64,000 nucleotides of DNA from Bacillus badius NBRC 15713. GTDB taxonomy: Bacteria; Bacillota; Bacilli; Bacillales; Domibacillaceae. Shown one piece after another: positions 1-8,167 of the stretch. Below the pieces are notes generated by a model. The model searched no databases. It was given only the letters and a program-made list of their open reading frames with translations, and was not told the origin of the DNA. A program made the translations under genes and the position numbers. The DNA is taken from NCBI RefSeq assembly GCF_001591605.1, contig NZ_BCVF01000006.1, forward strand, positions 85,173-149,172, given 5' to 3'. Within the stretch, counting starts at the first letter, position 1. Each line of letters begins with the position of its first letter.

Positions 1-294
1 TGGACGGTCGATCAGTCGGCTGGCAAGCGTTGCTTTTTCGCTTGGACGCCCTTCTCTTTTAATGAAACCGCCCGGGATTTTTCCAACCGCATACAAACGT
101 TCTTCATAGTTAACTGTCAGCGGAAAGAAATCAAAAGGTTTTGCTTCCTTCGAAGCAGTGGCAGTACTCAATACGACTGTATCTCCATAGCGGATCAACG
201 CCGCTCCATTAGCTTGTTTAGCGACCTGGCCAACCTCAACGGTCAGCTCCCGGCCTGCCCATTCTATGGAAAATGTTTGTTTCCCTTGCTCCAT
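1..294 (-). CDS. pnp: polynucleotide phosphorylase, 5' end only
   Basis: This is the N-terminal 98 codons of PNPase, the phosphate-dependent 3'-5' exoribonuclease of the RNA degradosome; the rest runs off the left edge of the window. The visible protein starts [17 protein letters not shown] and reads on through the first RNase PH-like domain, including [24 protein letters not shown] and [13 protein letters not shown]. The ATG is preceded by a GAGGGG ribosome binding site. The gene lies just downstream of rpsO, the usual rpsO-pnp order. It is truncated by the window, not by mutation. Confidence 0.95.
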   Translation of the reverse strand, partial: MEQGKQTFSIEWAGRELTVEVGQVAKQANGAALIRYGDTVVLSTATASKEAKPFDFFPLTVNYEERLYAVGKIPGGFIKREGRPSEKATLASRLIDRP

Positions 295-351
295 AAATGA
301 ACCCCTCTCTATACCAATAAAATGTTGTAATTGCGTATCATCCTAACTATT

Positions 352-379
352 AGCATAACATTCGGGATGATTGATGCAA
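352..379 (-). promoter_or_regulatory. pnp: candidate sigma-A promoter for pnp
   Basis: In the rpsO-pnp spacer the minus strand reads TTGCAT, 16 bases, then TATGCT, about 60 bases upstream of the pnp start. It lies after the rpsO terminator, so pnp can be transcribed on its own. The -10 is imperfect. The rest of the spacer (295-489) is AT-rich and I see nothing else in it. Confidence 0.45.
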
Positions 380-493
380 AGTTATATCGTTGAATTTATC
401 TATCTTGTCTATTTTTCACCGAAAAACACCGGTTACTCATATACTTTACATTTTCTTTTGGAATTAAATCCCAATCATTTTTCACCTAATAAA

Positions 494-516
494 AAAGCGG
501 GAACAAATCCCGCTTT
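494..516 (-). terminator. rho-independent terminator after rpsO
   Basis: A 9-bp perfect stem (AAAGCGGGA with TCCCGCTTT) has a 5-base loop and runs into a T-rich tail on the minus strand, 10 bases after the rpsO stop. It should end or attenuate transcription before pnp. Confidence 0.85.
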
Positions 517-525
517 CTGAACGGC

Positions 526-795
526 TTAGCGACGCAAGCCAAGCTTTTGAATTAATTCACGGTAACGCTGAACATCTTTGTTACGAAGGTAAGTTAACAG
601 GTTACGACGACGTCCAACCATTTTTAACAAACCACGGCGTGAATGATGATCTTTTTTATGAGTGCGCAAATGATCGTTTAGTGTATTGATTTGCTCTGTA
701 AGTACAGCAATTTGTACTTCTGGAGAACCAGTGTCACTTTCGTGAGTTTTGAATTGGTTGATAATTTCATTCTTGCGTTCTTGAGTTAAAGCCAT
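526..795 (-). CDS. rpsO: 30S ribosomal protein S15
   Basis: This 89-residue protein is a full-length S15, the primary 16S rRNA-binding protein of the central domain of the small subunit. Recognisable segments are the start [15 protein letters not shown], the [15 protein letters not shown] stretch with the conserved HHSRRGLL rRNA-contact motif, and the C-terminal [14 protein letters not shown] good ribosome binding site (AAGGAGG) precedes the ATG. The gene has its own promoter, a 5' leader that may bind S15, and its own terminator, so it forms a short unit between ribF and pnp. Confidence 0.98.
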   Translation of the reverse strand: MALTQERKNEIINQFKTHESDTGSPEVQIAVLTEQINTLNDHLRTHKKDHHSRRGLLKMVGRRRNLLTYLRNKDVQRYRELIQKLGLRR

Positions 796-889
796 TGTAA
801 TTCCTCCTTAGTTTTTATAAAATCCCCTGTTACCAAGCAGGCGCTGGAGCGGCGCGATGCTGAGCAAAGGTTCAAATAATCCATTTCTA
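796..889 (-). promoter_or_regulatory. rpsO: rpsO 5' leader, possible S15 autoregulatory RNA
   Basis: About 90 bases separate the rpsO promoter from its start codon. The leader contains GC-rich segments that can pair (GCTCAGCATCGCGCC and GCTCCAGCGCC) followed by GCTTGGTAACAGGGG near the ribosome binding site. In Geobacillus stearothermophilus S15 is known to bind and repress its own mRNA leader. That this leader works the same way is inferred from position and pairing potential only. Confidence 0.4.
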
Positions 890-918
890 ATCATAGCTTA
901 TTTTGCAATAAAATGCAA
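890..918 (-). promoter_or_regulatory. rpsO: sigma-A promoter for rpsO
   Basis: The minus strand has TTGCAT, a 17-base spacer and TATGAT. It sits right after the ribF stop codon and about 95 bases before the rpsO start, which makes rpsO independent of the upstream infB operon. Confidence 0.65.
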
Positions 919-923
919 CCTCT

Positions 924-1880
924 TTACTTTTGCCCGGCAAAGTAAGCAGCCGCTGACTGCTTATCCTTATCAATTTGCGCCACGAGGGCCTCAATGCCGT
1001 TAAACTTTTCTTCTCCCCGCAGGCGGGCATACCATTTAATGGCTACTTCTTCTCCGTATATAGAGCGATCAAAGTCGAATATATGGACTTCAACCGACAG
1101 GCTATGCTCATCCGGGTGCTTGAAGGTCGGGCGGTAACCAATATTGCAGACGCCATCGTGCCACTCTTCCTTCACCTTTAGACGCACCGCGTATACACCT
1201 GTTTCCGGAATGAGATAATCTTCCTCTACCTCCACATTTGCAGTCGGAAAGCCGATTTTCCGGCCGCGCTTATCCCCATGGATGACTGTTCCCTGGACCT
1301 CGTATGGCCTTCCAAGCAGGCCTGCTGCCTCTTCTACATTTCCTTCCCTCAACAGCTGACGGATTTTTGTGGAGCTGACTTTTTCTTGATGGTACTCCCA
1401 CTTATCAATGATCGTTGAAGTAAAGGTGCCGCGCGAATGAAACGGCATGGTTTCCATCGTTCCTTTGCCCAGGCGTCCATATGTATAATCAAAGCCGGCT
1501 ATGACATGCTTGACATGAAGGCCAATCACATATTGATCAACGAATTGCTGCGGTTCAAGCGCTGCAAAATCAGAGGTGAACCGGACAACAAATAAATAAT
1601 CGGCTCCCAGCGCTTCAATTCTTTTTACTTTTTCACCTATGGGCGTAATATATTTTATTTGTTTATGTTTGTTTCCAAGAACGACGGACGGATGAGGATC
1701 AAATGTCATCACCGCACTTTTCATACCCTGATTCCTTGCTTTTTCTACCGCCGCAAGAATCACTTGCTGGTGCCCGGTATGGACTCCGTCAAAAAAGCCA
1801 AGAGCCATTACTAAAGAGGGCAAATTTTCTTTTTGTAAGCTATGGGGATGATGCAACATATACACTTTCACCGTTTTCAC
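924..1880 (-). CDS. ribF: bifunctional riboflavin kinase / FAD synthetase
   Basis: RibF phosphorylates riboflavin to FMN and adenylylates FMN to FAD. The 318-residue length fits the bifunctional family. The N-terminal nucleotidyltransferase half shows MALGFFDGVHTGHQQ (about residues 25-39), and a later KVSSTKIRQLL motif belongs to the same domain. The C-terminal riboflavin kinase half shows GDKRGRKIGFPTAN (about 203-216). The start is a GTG with an AGGAGG site four bases upstream; no in-frame ATG is better placed. It lies 11 bases after truB, the last gene of the rimP-nusA-infB operon. No FMN riboswitch is visible upstream. Confidence 0.96.
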   Translation of the reverse strand: MKTVKVYMLHHPHSLQKENLPSLVMALGFFDGVHTGHQQVILAAVEKARNQGMKSAVMTFDPHPSVVLGNKHKQIKYITPIGEKVKRIEALGADYLFVVRFTSDFAALEPQQFVDQYVIGLHVKHVIAGFDYTYGRLGKGTMETMPFHSRGTFTSTIIDKWEYHQEKVSSTKIRQLLREGNVEEAAGLLGRPYEVQGTVIHGDKRGRKIGFPTANVEVEEDYLIPETGVYAVRLKVKEEWHDGVCNIGYRPTFKHPDEHSLSVEVHIFDFDRSIYGEEVAIKWYARLRGEEKFNGIEALVAQIDKDKQSAAAYFAGQK

Positions 1881-1891
1881 CTGTCCTCCTG

Positions 1892-2800
1892 TCAGTCAGC
1901 TAGCACTTTGACCGGTTTTACTTTCCCCGGCTTATCTGGATGCAGCTTATAAATCGCCAGTAAATTCTCCTCTGAAAATACCGCGGCCTCCGTTGCTTTT
2001 TCCGGCCAGTCCGCCGGCATATCGAGCACAGAACCGTTCATTACTTTCTTTGCTAATGTATCATTTATTGTCCATTTCGGCAAATGTTCGACTCCCGTTT
2101 GAAGCGGCTGGACAATAGAAGAAACGGCGCTTTTCTCTTGAAGCTGCTTGAGTTCGTCGAGCGTGATGCACTGCTGCTTGTCAAATCCCCCAGAAGACGT
2201 TCTTATAAGCTTGGACATATGCGCTGGGTAGCCGAGCCTTTCGCCAATCATCACAGCCAGTGTCCGAATGTAAGTGCCTTTGCTGCAGGATGCGCGGAAA
2301 GAAAATTGAATAGCTTCACCTTCAAACCATTCTCTCTCATCCAGCAAATCCAATTGGTGGATAGTTACCTGTCTTGAAGGTCTTTCCACCTCAATTCCTT
2401 GGCGGGCATATTCATACAACCGCTTCCCATTCACTTTCACAGCCGAAAACATCGGGGGAGTCTGCATAATTTCACCGGTCAGCGACTGCAGCACTGACAA
2501 AATATCCTTTCGTGAAATTCTCGAACTTACCGGCTGTTGTTCTACGATGTCGCCGGATGCATCCTCTGTTGTTGTCGAAAAGCCAATGGTTACTTCGCCT
2601 TCGTATACTTTTCCTGAGTTCATAATGTATTCGGCCAGCTTCGTTGCCCGCCCGAGACAAATGGGCAGCACTCCTTCTACATCAGGGTCAAGCGTACCAG
2701 TGTGGCCCACCTTTTTCATCTTTAAAATTTTGCGCACCTTAAACACACAATCGTGCGAGGTCATTCCTTTTTCCTTCCAAAGAGGAAGTATTCCGTTCAT
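1892..2800 (-). CDS. truB: tRNA pseudouridine-55 synthase
   Basis: TruB isomerises U55 in the T-loop of tRNAs. The 302-residue protein starts MNGILPLWKEKGMTSHD; the catalytic aspartate lies in GHTGTLDPDVEGVLP (about residues 35-48), and RLYEYARQGIEVERP and CSKGTYIRTLA are further family motifs. The reading frame extends upstream, but the ATG at 2800 has an AAGGAG site and matches the family N-terminus. A large hairpin precedes the gene (2830-2907), which is unusual within this operon. Confidence 0.96.
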   Translation of the reverse strand: MNGILPLWKEKGMTSHDCVFKVRKILKMKKVGHTGTLDPDVEGVLPICLGRATKLAEYIMNSGKVYEGEVTIGFSTTTEDASGDIVEQQPVSSRISRKDILSVLQSLTGEIMQTPPMFSAVKVNGKRLYEYARQGIEVERPSRQVTIHQLDLLDEREWFEGEAIQFSFRASCSKGTYIRTLAVMIGERLGYPAHMSKLIRTSSGGFDKQQCITLDELKQLQEKSAVSSIVQPLQTGVEHLPKWTINDTLAKKVMNGSVLDMPADWPEKATEAAVFSEENLLAIYKLHPDKPGKVKPVKVLAD

Positions 2801-2829
2801 GTAGCTTCTCTCCTTTTTCCGGCAGAAAA

Positions 2830-2907
2830 AAGGTTCCAGCTTCTTAAGAAGAAATGAATATAGCACTGAAAAGTCTATATCTCATTCACTGAAGAAGCCA
2901 GAACCTT
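2830..2907 (-). terminator. long hairpin with T-tract between rbfA and truB (attenuator-like)
   Basis: On the minus strand the arms at 2892-2907 and 2830-2845 form a 16-bp stem, complete when two G-U pairs are allowed. A partly self-complementary loop of about 46 bases closes it, and a T-run follows. It has the form of an intrinsic terminator but lies inside the operon, so it probably attenuates truB-ribF or marks an RNA processing point. Confidence 0.55.
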
Positions 2908-2925
2908 ATGTTCCTTTCCTGTTTA

Positions 2926-3279
2926 TCAATGATCTGCGGAAGGACTATTAATTTCCCTTAATAAAGTATCGATACGGTTGCCGTATTCAATCGATTCATC
3001 CATTTCAAAGAGCAGCTCCGGCGTTTTGCGTAGACGGATTCTCTGCCCAACCTCCGAACGGATAAACCCTTTTGCTTTTGTTAAGGCCTTTAATGTTCCT
3101 TCGCGCTCTTCTTCATTGCCAAGCACAGTAATATAGACTGTCGCTTGTTGAAGATCACCGGTCACTTCCACGTCGGTTACGGTAATAAAACCGATGCGCG
3201 GGTCCTTTACTTTTCGATTCAATATGTCTGTCAGTTCTTTTTTCATCTGTTCACCAACACGATTTGAACGAAGAGTCAT
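2926..3279 (-). CDS. rbfA: 30S ribosome-binding factor A
   Basis: RbfA is a late 30S maturation and cold-adaptation factor that binds near the 16S 5' helix. The 117-residue protein begins [16 protein letters not shown] and shows the KH-like core with [17 protein letters not shown] and ATVYITVLG. Open frame continues upstream through the end of ylxP, but this start has a GAGG ribosome binding site and gives the family length. It follows ylxP by 13 bases. Confidence 0.95.
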   Translation of the reverse strand: MTLRSNRVGEQMKKELTDILNRKVKDPRIGFITVTDVEVTGDLQQATVYITVLGNEEEREGTLKALTKAKGFIRSEVGQRIRLRKTPELLFEMDESIEYGNRIDTLLREINSPSADH

Positions 3280-3292
3280 TTTTCTCACCTCA

Positions 3293-3571
3293 CTATAGCC
3301 ATTCATAGGAAACAGCCAGCCGCTCCCATTCAGGGAAGGAGTCAAGAAAATGCAAGGCATTCGCCAGCTCCCTTTCTGCCGCCTTCTTCGATGAAGCGAC
3401 AGTAACAACAGCTAATTTTGTACGCTGCCAAACGTCCTGATGATCCATTTCTGCCACGGAAACATTTAATTTTTGCTTCAGACGCGTGAGTGTACGCTGC
3501 AGCACAGCCCGTTTTTCCTTTAAGGAATGCGAGTTGTAAATTAAATATTCTACCTCAGCATAACCGATCAT
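3293..3571 (-). CDS. ylxP: YlxP, DUF503 family protein
   Basis: This is a small 92-residue protein of the DUF503 family found next to infB and rbfA in Bacillota. It begins [20 protein letters not shown], the family signature (an acidic/aromatic strand followed by HSLKEKR), and contains [14 protein letters not shown]. Its function is not settled; published work on the family suggests a link to ribosome maturation. The start overlaps the infB stop by four bases (ATGA), so translation is probably coupled. Confidence 0.93.
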   Translation of the reverse strand: MIGYAEVEYLIYNSHSLKEKRAVLQRTLTRLKQKLNVSVAEMDHQDVWQRTKLAVVTVASSKKAAERELANALHFLDSFPEWERLAVSYEWL

Positions 3572-5721
3572 TTGCGTTCAATTTCTTCCTCGATGAAGGC
3601 TTCGATAATGTCGCCTTCTTTTACATCGTTGAAGTTTTTAATTGTAATACCGCACTCATAGCCTTGGCTGACTTCTTTTGCATCATCTTTAAAGCGTCTG
3701 AGCGCGTCTACTTCCCCTTCGAAAATAACAATGCCGTCACGAATTAAACGCACACCGCTGTCGCGGGTGATTTTTCCTTCTGTCACATAAGAACCAGCAA
3801 TCGTTCCTACTTTAGATACTTTAAAGGTTTGGCGCACTTCCGCCTGGCCAATAATCTTCTCTTGGAACTCAGGATCAAGCATCCCTTTCATCGCTGCTTC
3901 AATTTCTTCAATGACTTTGTAGATAATACGGTGCAGGCGAACATCTACTTCTTCTGCTTCTGCTGCCCGTTTCGCGTTCACATCCGGACGAACATTGAAG
4001 CCGATAACGATAGCATTGGAGGCAGAAGCGAGAATAATATCAGACTCCGTAATCGCACCGACGCCTGTATGAATGATTTTCACATTTACGCCTTCTACTT
4101 CCAATTTCCGAAGGGCGGCGGCCACTGCTTCAAGCGACCCTTGAACATCCGCTTTTAAAACGATGTTTAAGTCTTTCATTTCCCCTTGTTTCATATGTTC
4201 AAACAAATTATCGAGGCTTACACGTGATTTCTCGCTCCGCTGTGCTTGCAAAGCTTCTTGGGCGCGCGCTTCACCAATTTGTCTGGCTGTCTTTTCATCT
4301 TTAAATACGACGAAACGATCTCCGGCTAACGGAACATCATTCAAGCCTGTAATTTCGATTGGGGTAGAAGGGCCTGCTGTTTTGATGCGGCGGCCAAGAT
4401 CATTCACCATGGCGCGCACACGGCCAAACGTATTGCCGACAACAATCGGATCTCCAACATTCAGGGTGCCATTTTGAACAAGTAAGGTAGCAACAGAGCC
4501 GCGTCCTTTATCAAGCTCCGCTTCAATTACTGTTCCGATAGCCCGGCGATCCGGATTGGCTTTTAATTCTTCCACTTCTGCTACAAGCAGAATCATTTCA
4601 AGAAGCTGCTCAATGCCCTCACCTGTTTTCGCGGAAAGCGGTACAAAAATCGTTTCGCCGCCCCATGCTTCCGGAACGAGACCGTGCTCTGTCAGCTCCT
4701 GCATTACCCGATCCGGATTGGCTGTTGGCTTATCAATTTTATTGACAGCTACGATGATAGGCACTTCCGCTGCTTTCGCATGGTTGATCGCTTCAATCGT
4801 TTGTGGCATCACACCGTCATCCGCTGCCACCACAAGAATGGTGATATCTGTGATTTTGGCTCCGCGGGCCCGCATAGTTGTGAACGCAGCATGCCCCGGT
4901 GTATCAAGGAAGGTAATCTTCTTATCACTAATATCAATTTGGTAAGCACCAATATGCTGGGTAATCCCGCCAGCTTCCCCCTCCGTCACTTTCGTATGAC
5001 GAATGGAATCAAGGAGCGTTGTTTTCCCGTGGTCTACGTGACCCATAATTGTCACGACAGCCGGACGCTCTTTCTTGTTATTTTCATCCTGTTCTTCTTC
5101 GAAGTAAACTTCCAGGTCCGCTTTATCGATCAGGACCTCTTCCTCCACTTCAACCCCGTACTCACCCGCTATCAATTCAATAGCATCGCTGTCAAGCTCT
5201 TGGTTTATGGTAGCCATTACGCCAACCATAAACAGCTTTTTAATAATTTCAGACGGCTCGCGGTTGAGCTTTTTAGCTAGCTCCGACACAGTTAATGAGC
5301 CAGCAAATGTGATTTTTTCAGGGAGTTCCTTTACCTTTGGCGGCTGCGGCATTACAGCTGGTTTGGATTGCCGCTGCTTGTTTCCTTGCTGCTTGCCTCT
5401 CCCTTGATTTTTATTGTTCCCTTTTCCTTGATTAAATCCTTTTTGCTGAGAATTTTTCTGTCCGCCAGGTCCTTTATTTCCCGTTTTTCCCTTGCTTGAA
5501 GATGTATTCCGGCTTGGACCTTGAGAATTAGAATTCCCGGAAGAATTTGTTTTTGTTTGTTTATTATTCGTAAAAGATTTTTCCAATTTTTGTATAGCCT
5601 CCTCGTCAATAACAGTCATATGGTTAGAGACTTCTACATTCAACTCTTTGAGTTTTTCAATGACCACTTTACTTGACACGTTTTTTTGTTTCGCATACTC
5701 ATGTACTCTTTGTTTACTCAT
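3568..5721 (-). CDS. infB: translation initiation factor IF-2
   Basis: IF-2 is the GTPase that places initiator tRNA on the 30S subunit and promotes subunit joining. The 717-residue protein has an N-terminal IF2_N segment ([15 protein letters not shown]), then a linker from about residue 50 to 120 rich in Gly, Asn, Gln and Lys. A second IF2_N segment ([15 protein letters not shown]) and the G domain follow, with [20 protein letters not shown] and NKIDKP; domains II-IV end at [17 protein letters not shown]. The start at 5721 is chosen because it matches the B. subtilis N-terminus; earlier in-frame codons overlap ylxQ. It lies four bases after ylxQ. Confidence 0.98.
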   Translation of the reverse strand: MSKQRVHEYAKQKNVSSKVVIEKLKELNVEVSNHMTVIDEEAIQKLEKSFTNNKQTKTNSSGNSNSQGPSRNTSSSKGKTGNKGPGGQKNSQQKGFNQGKGNNKNQGRGKQQGNKQRQSKPAVMPQPPKVKELPEKITFAGSLTVSELAKKLNREPSEIIKKLFMVGVMATINQELDSDAIELIAGEYGVEVEEEVLIDKADLEVYFEEEQDENNKKERPAVVTIMGHVDHGKTTLLDSIRHTKVTEGEAGGITQHIGAYQIDISDKKITFLDTPGHAAFTTMRARGAKITDITILVVAADDGVMPQTIEAINHAKAAEVPIIVAVNKIDKPTANPDRVMQELTEHGLVPEAWGGETIFVPLSAKTGEGIEQLLEMILLVAEVEELKANPDRRAIGTVIEAELDKGRGSVATLLVQNGTLNVGDPIVVGNTFGRVRAMVNDLGRRIKTAGPSTPIEITGLNDVPLAGDRFVVFKDEKTARQIGEARAQEALQAQRSEKSRVSLDNLFEHMKQGEMKDLNIVLKADVQGSLEAVAAALRKLEVEGVNVKIIHTGVGAITESDIILASASNAIVIGFNVRPDVNAKRAAEAEEVDVRLHRIIYKVIEEIEAAMKGMLDPEFQEKIIGQAEVRQTFKVSKVGTIAGSYVTEGKITRDSGVRLIRDGIVIFEGEVDALRRFKDDAKEVSQGYECGITIKNFNDVKEGDIIEAFIEEEIERK

Positions 5722-5725
5722 CTGT

Positions 5726-6043
5726 TCACCCCCGCATAGTATGATCGAGGAGGGCGGAAAGCTTTTTAGCAAACCCCGCGTCTGTAACAGCTGCGACTAC
5801 CCTTGCCTCTTTGCCGATGGCCTGGCCAAGAACATACCGATCATCTATCCACCTTAATGGCACTTGATAATAGGCTGCTTTGTCCTGTACTTTTTTCTTT
5901 GTGTTGGGTGATGCGTCTGCCGACAGCAAAACAAGTTTTGCCCGGCCTTTTTGAATTTCTTTTACCGTTAATTCTTCGCCCGAGATGATTTTGCGGGCCC
6001 GGTTGGCTAATCCCAGCAATTTGGCCCACTGAGGCTCATTCAT
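5726..6043 (-). CDS. ylxQ: YlxQ, L7Ae-type K-turn RNA-binding protein
   Basis: This 105-residue protein belongs to the L7Ae/L30e/YbxF family, which binds kink-turn RNA. Visible features are [16 protein letters not shown], a family-typical start, then [16 protein letters not shown] and [18 protein letters not shown]. The gene sits between rnpM and infB as in B. subtilis, where its cellular role remains poorly defined. Three bases separate it from rnpM and four from infB, so all belong to one operon. Confidence 0.93.
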   Translation of the reverse strand: MNEPQWAKLLGLANRARKIISGEELTVKEIQKGRAKLVLLSADASPNTKKKVQDKAAYYQVPLRWIDDRYVLGQAIGKEARVVAAVTDAGFAKKLSALLDHTMRG

Positions 6044-6046
6044 CGG

Positions 6047-6322
6047 CTAGTTCGTCTCCTTTTCTACATAAGAGAGCAATTCTTCAAATACACTGTCCGG
6101 TACTTCTGCGTTAAGCTGTCTGGCTAAGATGCCTTTGCTCCTTGCCAGCTCCACCGCTTCTTTGGTCTTTGACAAATACGCGCCGCGGCCGGATTTTTTT
6201 CCGGTCCTATCCACTGACACTTCGCCTTCTTTAGAGCGAACGATGCGTACCATTTCTTTTTTGGCTTTCATCTCGCCTGTAGCGACACATTTTCTTAATG
6301 GAACTTTCTTTGGGCGATTCAT
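6047..6322 (-). CDS. rnpM: RnpM (YlxR), RNase P modulator family protein
   Basis: This 91-residue protein of the YlxR (DUF448) family carries RKCVATGEMKAKKEMVRIVR and SGRGAYLSKTKEAVELARSKG, the two family signatures. The B. subtilis protein has been described as binding RNase P and renamed RnpM. The ATG at 6322 is preferred because GAGGTG lies six bases upstream; a GTG three codons earlier is possible. It lies between nusA and ylxQ. Confidence 0.93.
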   Translation of the reverse strand: MNRPKKVPLRKCVATGEMKAKKEMVRIVRSKEGEVSVDRTGKKSGRGAYLSKTKEAVELARSKGILARQLNAEVPDSVFEELLSYVEKETN

Positions 6323-6334
6323 TCTCTTCACCTC

Positions 6335-7453
6335 TTATTCAATTTCTTCGGAGGAAAAGTCATAAGCGCCTTCGTCTTCTACAGCCGGAGCCGCGTGGTC
6401 ACGCGGATAAATACCCGCCTCCCGTGCGTCTGTTTCACTCTTAATATCAATCTTCCAACCTGTTAATTTTGCTGCCAGGCGAGCATTTTGCCCCCGCTTG
6501 CCGATAGCTAAAGACAATTGGTAATCCGGCACAATAACCGTTGTCGCTTTTGCTTCCTCATCCACTTGTACATCGATGACTTTTGACGGGCTTAAGGCAT
6601 TGGCAACAAAGACGACCGGATCTTCCGACCACTTAACGATATCGATCTTTTCACCTTTCAATTCGTTGACAATTGCCTGAACTCGGCTTCCCTTCGGCCC
6701 CACGCATGCGCCGACTGGATCGACTTCAGGGTTCTCGGCATAGACGGAAATCTTGGAACGGTCGCCCGCCTCCCGGGACACTGAGCGAATCTCTACCGTG
6801 CCATCAAAAATTTCCGGCACTTCGATCTCAAACAAACGTTTTAATAGGCCAGGATGAGTTCGTGAAACAAAGATTTGCGGGCCTTTTGTCGTCCGCTCTA
6901 CTTTTGTAATGTACACCTTTATGCGGTCATGAGGCTTATAGCTTTCGTTTGGCATTTGCTCCGCCAGCGGCAGAAGCGCTTCAATTTTCCCAAGGCTGAC
7001 ATAGATAAACCGGGAGTCTTGACGCTGAACAATCCCTGTCATAATGTCTTCCTCGCGGTCAATAAATTCTGAATAAATAATGCCTCTCTCTGCTTCCCTC
7101 ACACGCTGGGTAACAACCTGTTTAGCTGTCTGGGCGGCAATGCGTCCAAAGTCCTTCGGTGTGACCTCCAGCTCTACAATATCCCCCAGTTCATAAGAAG
7201 GATTAATTTCCCGAGCATCCGCTTCGGAAATTTCCAGGCGGGAATCAAATACCTCGTCTACCACTTCTTTGCGGGCAAAGACACGCATGGTGCCAGTTTC
7301 AAGATTTAAGTCGACGCGGACATTTTGCGCTTGATTAAAATTTCGTTTATAAGCAGAAACAAGCGCCGCTTCGATCGCCTCAATAATTAAATTGCGTTCG
7401 ATCCCTTTTTCTTTTTCCAAATATAAAAGAGCATCGTACAGTTCAGTGCTCAT
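6335..7453 (-). CDS. nusA: transcription termination/antitermination factor NusA
   Basis: NusA binds RNA polymerase and nascent RNA and controls pausing and intrinsic termination. The 372-residue protein has the N-terminal polymerase-binding domain ([19 protein letters not shown]). An S1 domain follows ([23 protein letters not shown] cut short at about residues 140-160). Two KH domains come next, with [18 protein letters not shown] and [19 protein letters not shown]. As in other Bacillota it lacks the C-terminal acidic repeats of the E. coli protein. It follows rimP by about 80 bases. Confidence 0.97.
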   Translation of the reverse strand: MSTELYDALLYLEKEKGIERNLIIEAIEAALVSAYKRNFNQAQNVRVDLNLETGTMRVFARKEVVDEVFDSRLEISEADAREINPSYELGDIVELEVTPKDFGRIAAQTAKQVVTQRVREAERGIIYSEFIDREEDIMTGIVQRQDSRFIYVSLGKIEALLPLAEQMPNESYKPHDRIKVYITKVERTTKGPQIFVSRTHPGLLKRLFEIEVPEIFDGTVEIRSVSREAGDRSKISVYAENPEVDPVGACVGPKGSRVQAIVNELKGEKIDIVKWSEDPVVFVANALSPSKVIDVQVDEEAKATTVIVPDYQLSLAIGKRGQNARLAAKLTGWKIDIKSETDAREAGIYPRDHAAPAVEDEGAYDFSSEEIE

Positions 7454-7534
7454 CGGACTTTCCGCCCCCTTACATAATAATAAACTGTCATTTTTTGTTC
7501 ATGACGTCAAACAAATGGCCTTGGCCATCCCGTT

Positions 7535-8005
7535 TTAAGAAAACGAAATAGCCAAGCGAGCTTTCGCTATTTTATCCAGCGGAATAACCACTTGTTTTTT
7601 TCTTGTTTTCATCAAGTACTCAACTACAAGCTCTTCTTGTTCAAATGAAAGCAGCGTGCCTTCAAATGTTTTTTCTCCATCGATCGGTTCATAGGTCTTT
7701 ACATGCACCCGTTTTCCGACCGCCCGCTCATAGTCCTTCATTTTCTTAAGCGGACGTTCTGCTCCCGGAGAAGAAACTTCCAAAAAGTAATTATAAGGAA
7801 TCGGGTCTGTTTCATCTAGCTTTTCACTCAGCCGTTCACTGACCATTCCGCATTCCTCAATATCAACTCCGGCTTCTTTATCAATGTAAACGCGAAGGAA
7901 CCAGTTCTTTCCTTCTTTTACATACTCGATATCGACTAGCTCTAAGTCCAGCTCTTCAGTAATTGGTTTCACTAACTGTTCAACTGTTTCAACTACTTTG
8001 CTCAT
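7535..8005 (-). CDS. rimP: ribosome maturation factor RimP
   Basis: RimP is needed for 30S assembly. The 156-residue length equals that of the B. subtilis homologue. Motifs are [20 protein letters not shown] and [15 protein letters not shown]. The frame is open for 33 codons upstream, but the ATG at 8005 has a GGGGG ribosome binding site and the family N-terminus. It is the first gene of the nusA-infB operon and has its own promoter and a hairpin-bearing leader. Confidence 0.96.
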   Translation of the reverse strand: MSKVVETVEQLVKPITEELDLELVDIEYVKEGKNWFLRVYIDKEAGVDIEECGMVSERLSEKLDETDPIPYNYFLEVSSPGAERPLKKMKDYERAVGKRVHVKTYEPIDGEKTFEGTLLSFEQEELVVEYLMKTRKKQVVIPLDKIAKARLAISFS

Positions 8006-8062
8006 ATATACCCCCTGGTTGAATAAAATCCCTGACCAAGAATGAAACTCCTTTACAAACAC

Positions 8063-8089
8063 GAAAGAGTGGGGATGCCCCACTCTTTC
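8063..8089 (-). promoter_or_regulatory. 12-bp leader hairpin upstream of rimP
   Basis: A perfect 12-bp stem (GAAAGAGTGGGG with its complement) and 3-base loop lies in the rimP leader, between promoter and start codon. It has no good T-tract on either side, so it is not a classical terminator. The preceding CTCTTT can pair with the first bases of the left arm, giving a possible alternative structure. Confidence 0.55.
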
Positions 8090-8121
8090 AAAGAGAGTTA
8101 TCAATTAGTATTTCCACTAAA

Positions 8122-8150
8122 AATATACCATATCCCTTTATTTTATGCAA
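8122..8150 (-). promoter_or_regulatory. rimP: sigma-A promoter for the rimP-nusA-infB operon
   Basis: The minus strand shows TTGCAT, a 17-base spacer and TATATT just downstream of the polC stop codon. It leads directly into the rimP leader with the 12-bp hairpin, so the translation/transcription-factor operon can be expressed apart from polC. Confidence 0.65.
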
Positions 8151-8167
8151 CTGGACCGTTATTGAGC

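Noticed and set aside
1881..1891. FMN riboswitch before ribF
   Set aside because: Only 11 bases separate ribF from truB and no RFN-like conserved segments are present; this ribF belongs to the truB operon.
4684..5280. Long plus-strand open frame (198 codons) opposite infB
   Set aside because: It is a shadow of the conserved infB G domain on the other strand, has no ribosome binding site, and its product has an odd Cys/His/Phe-rich composition.
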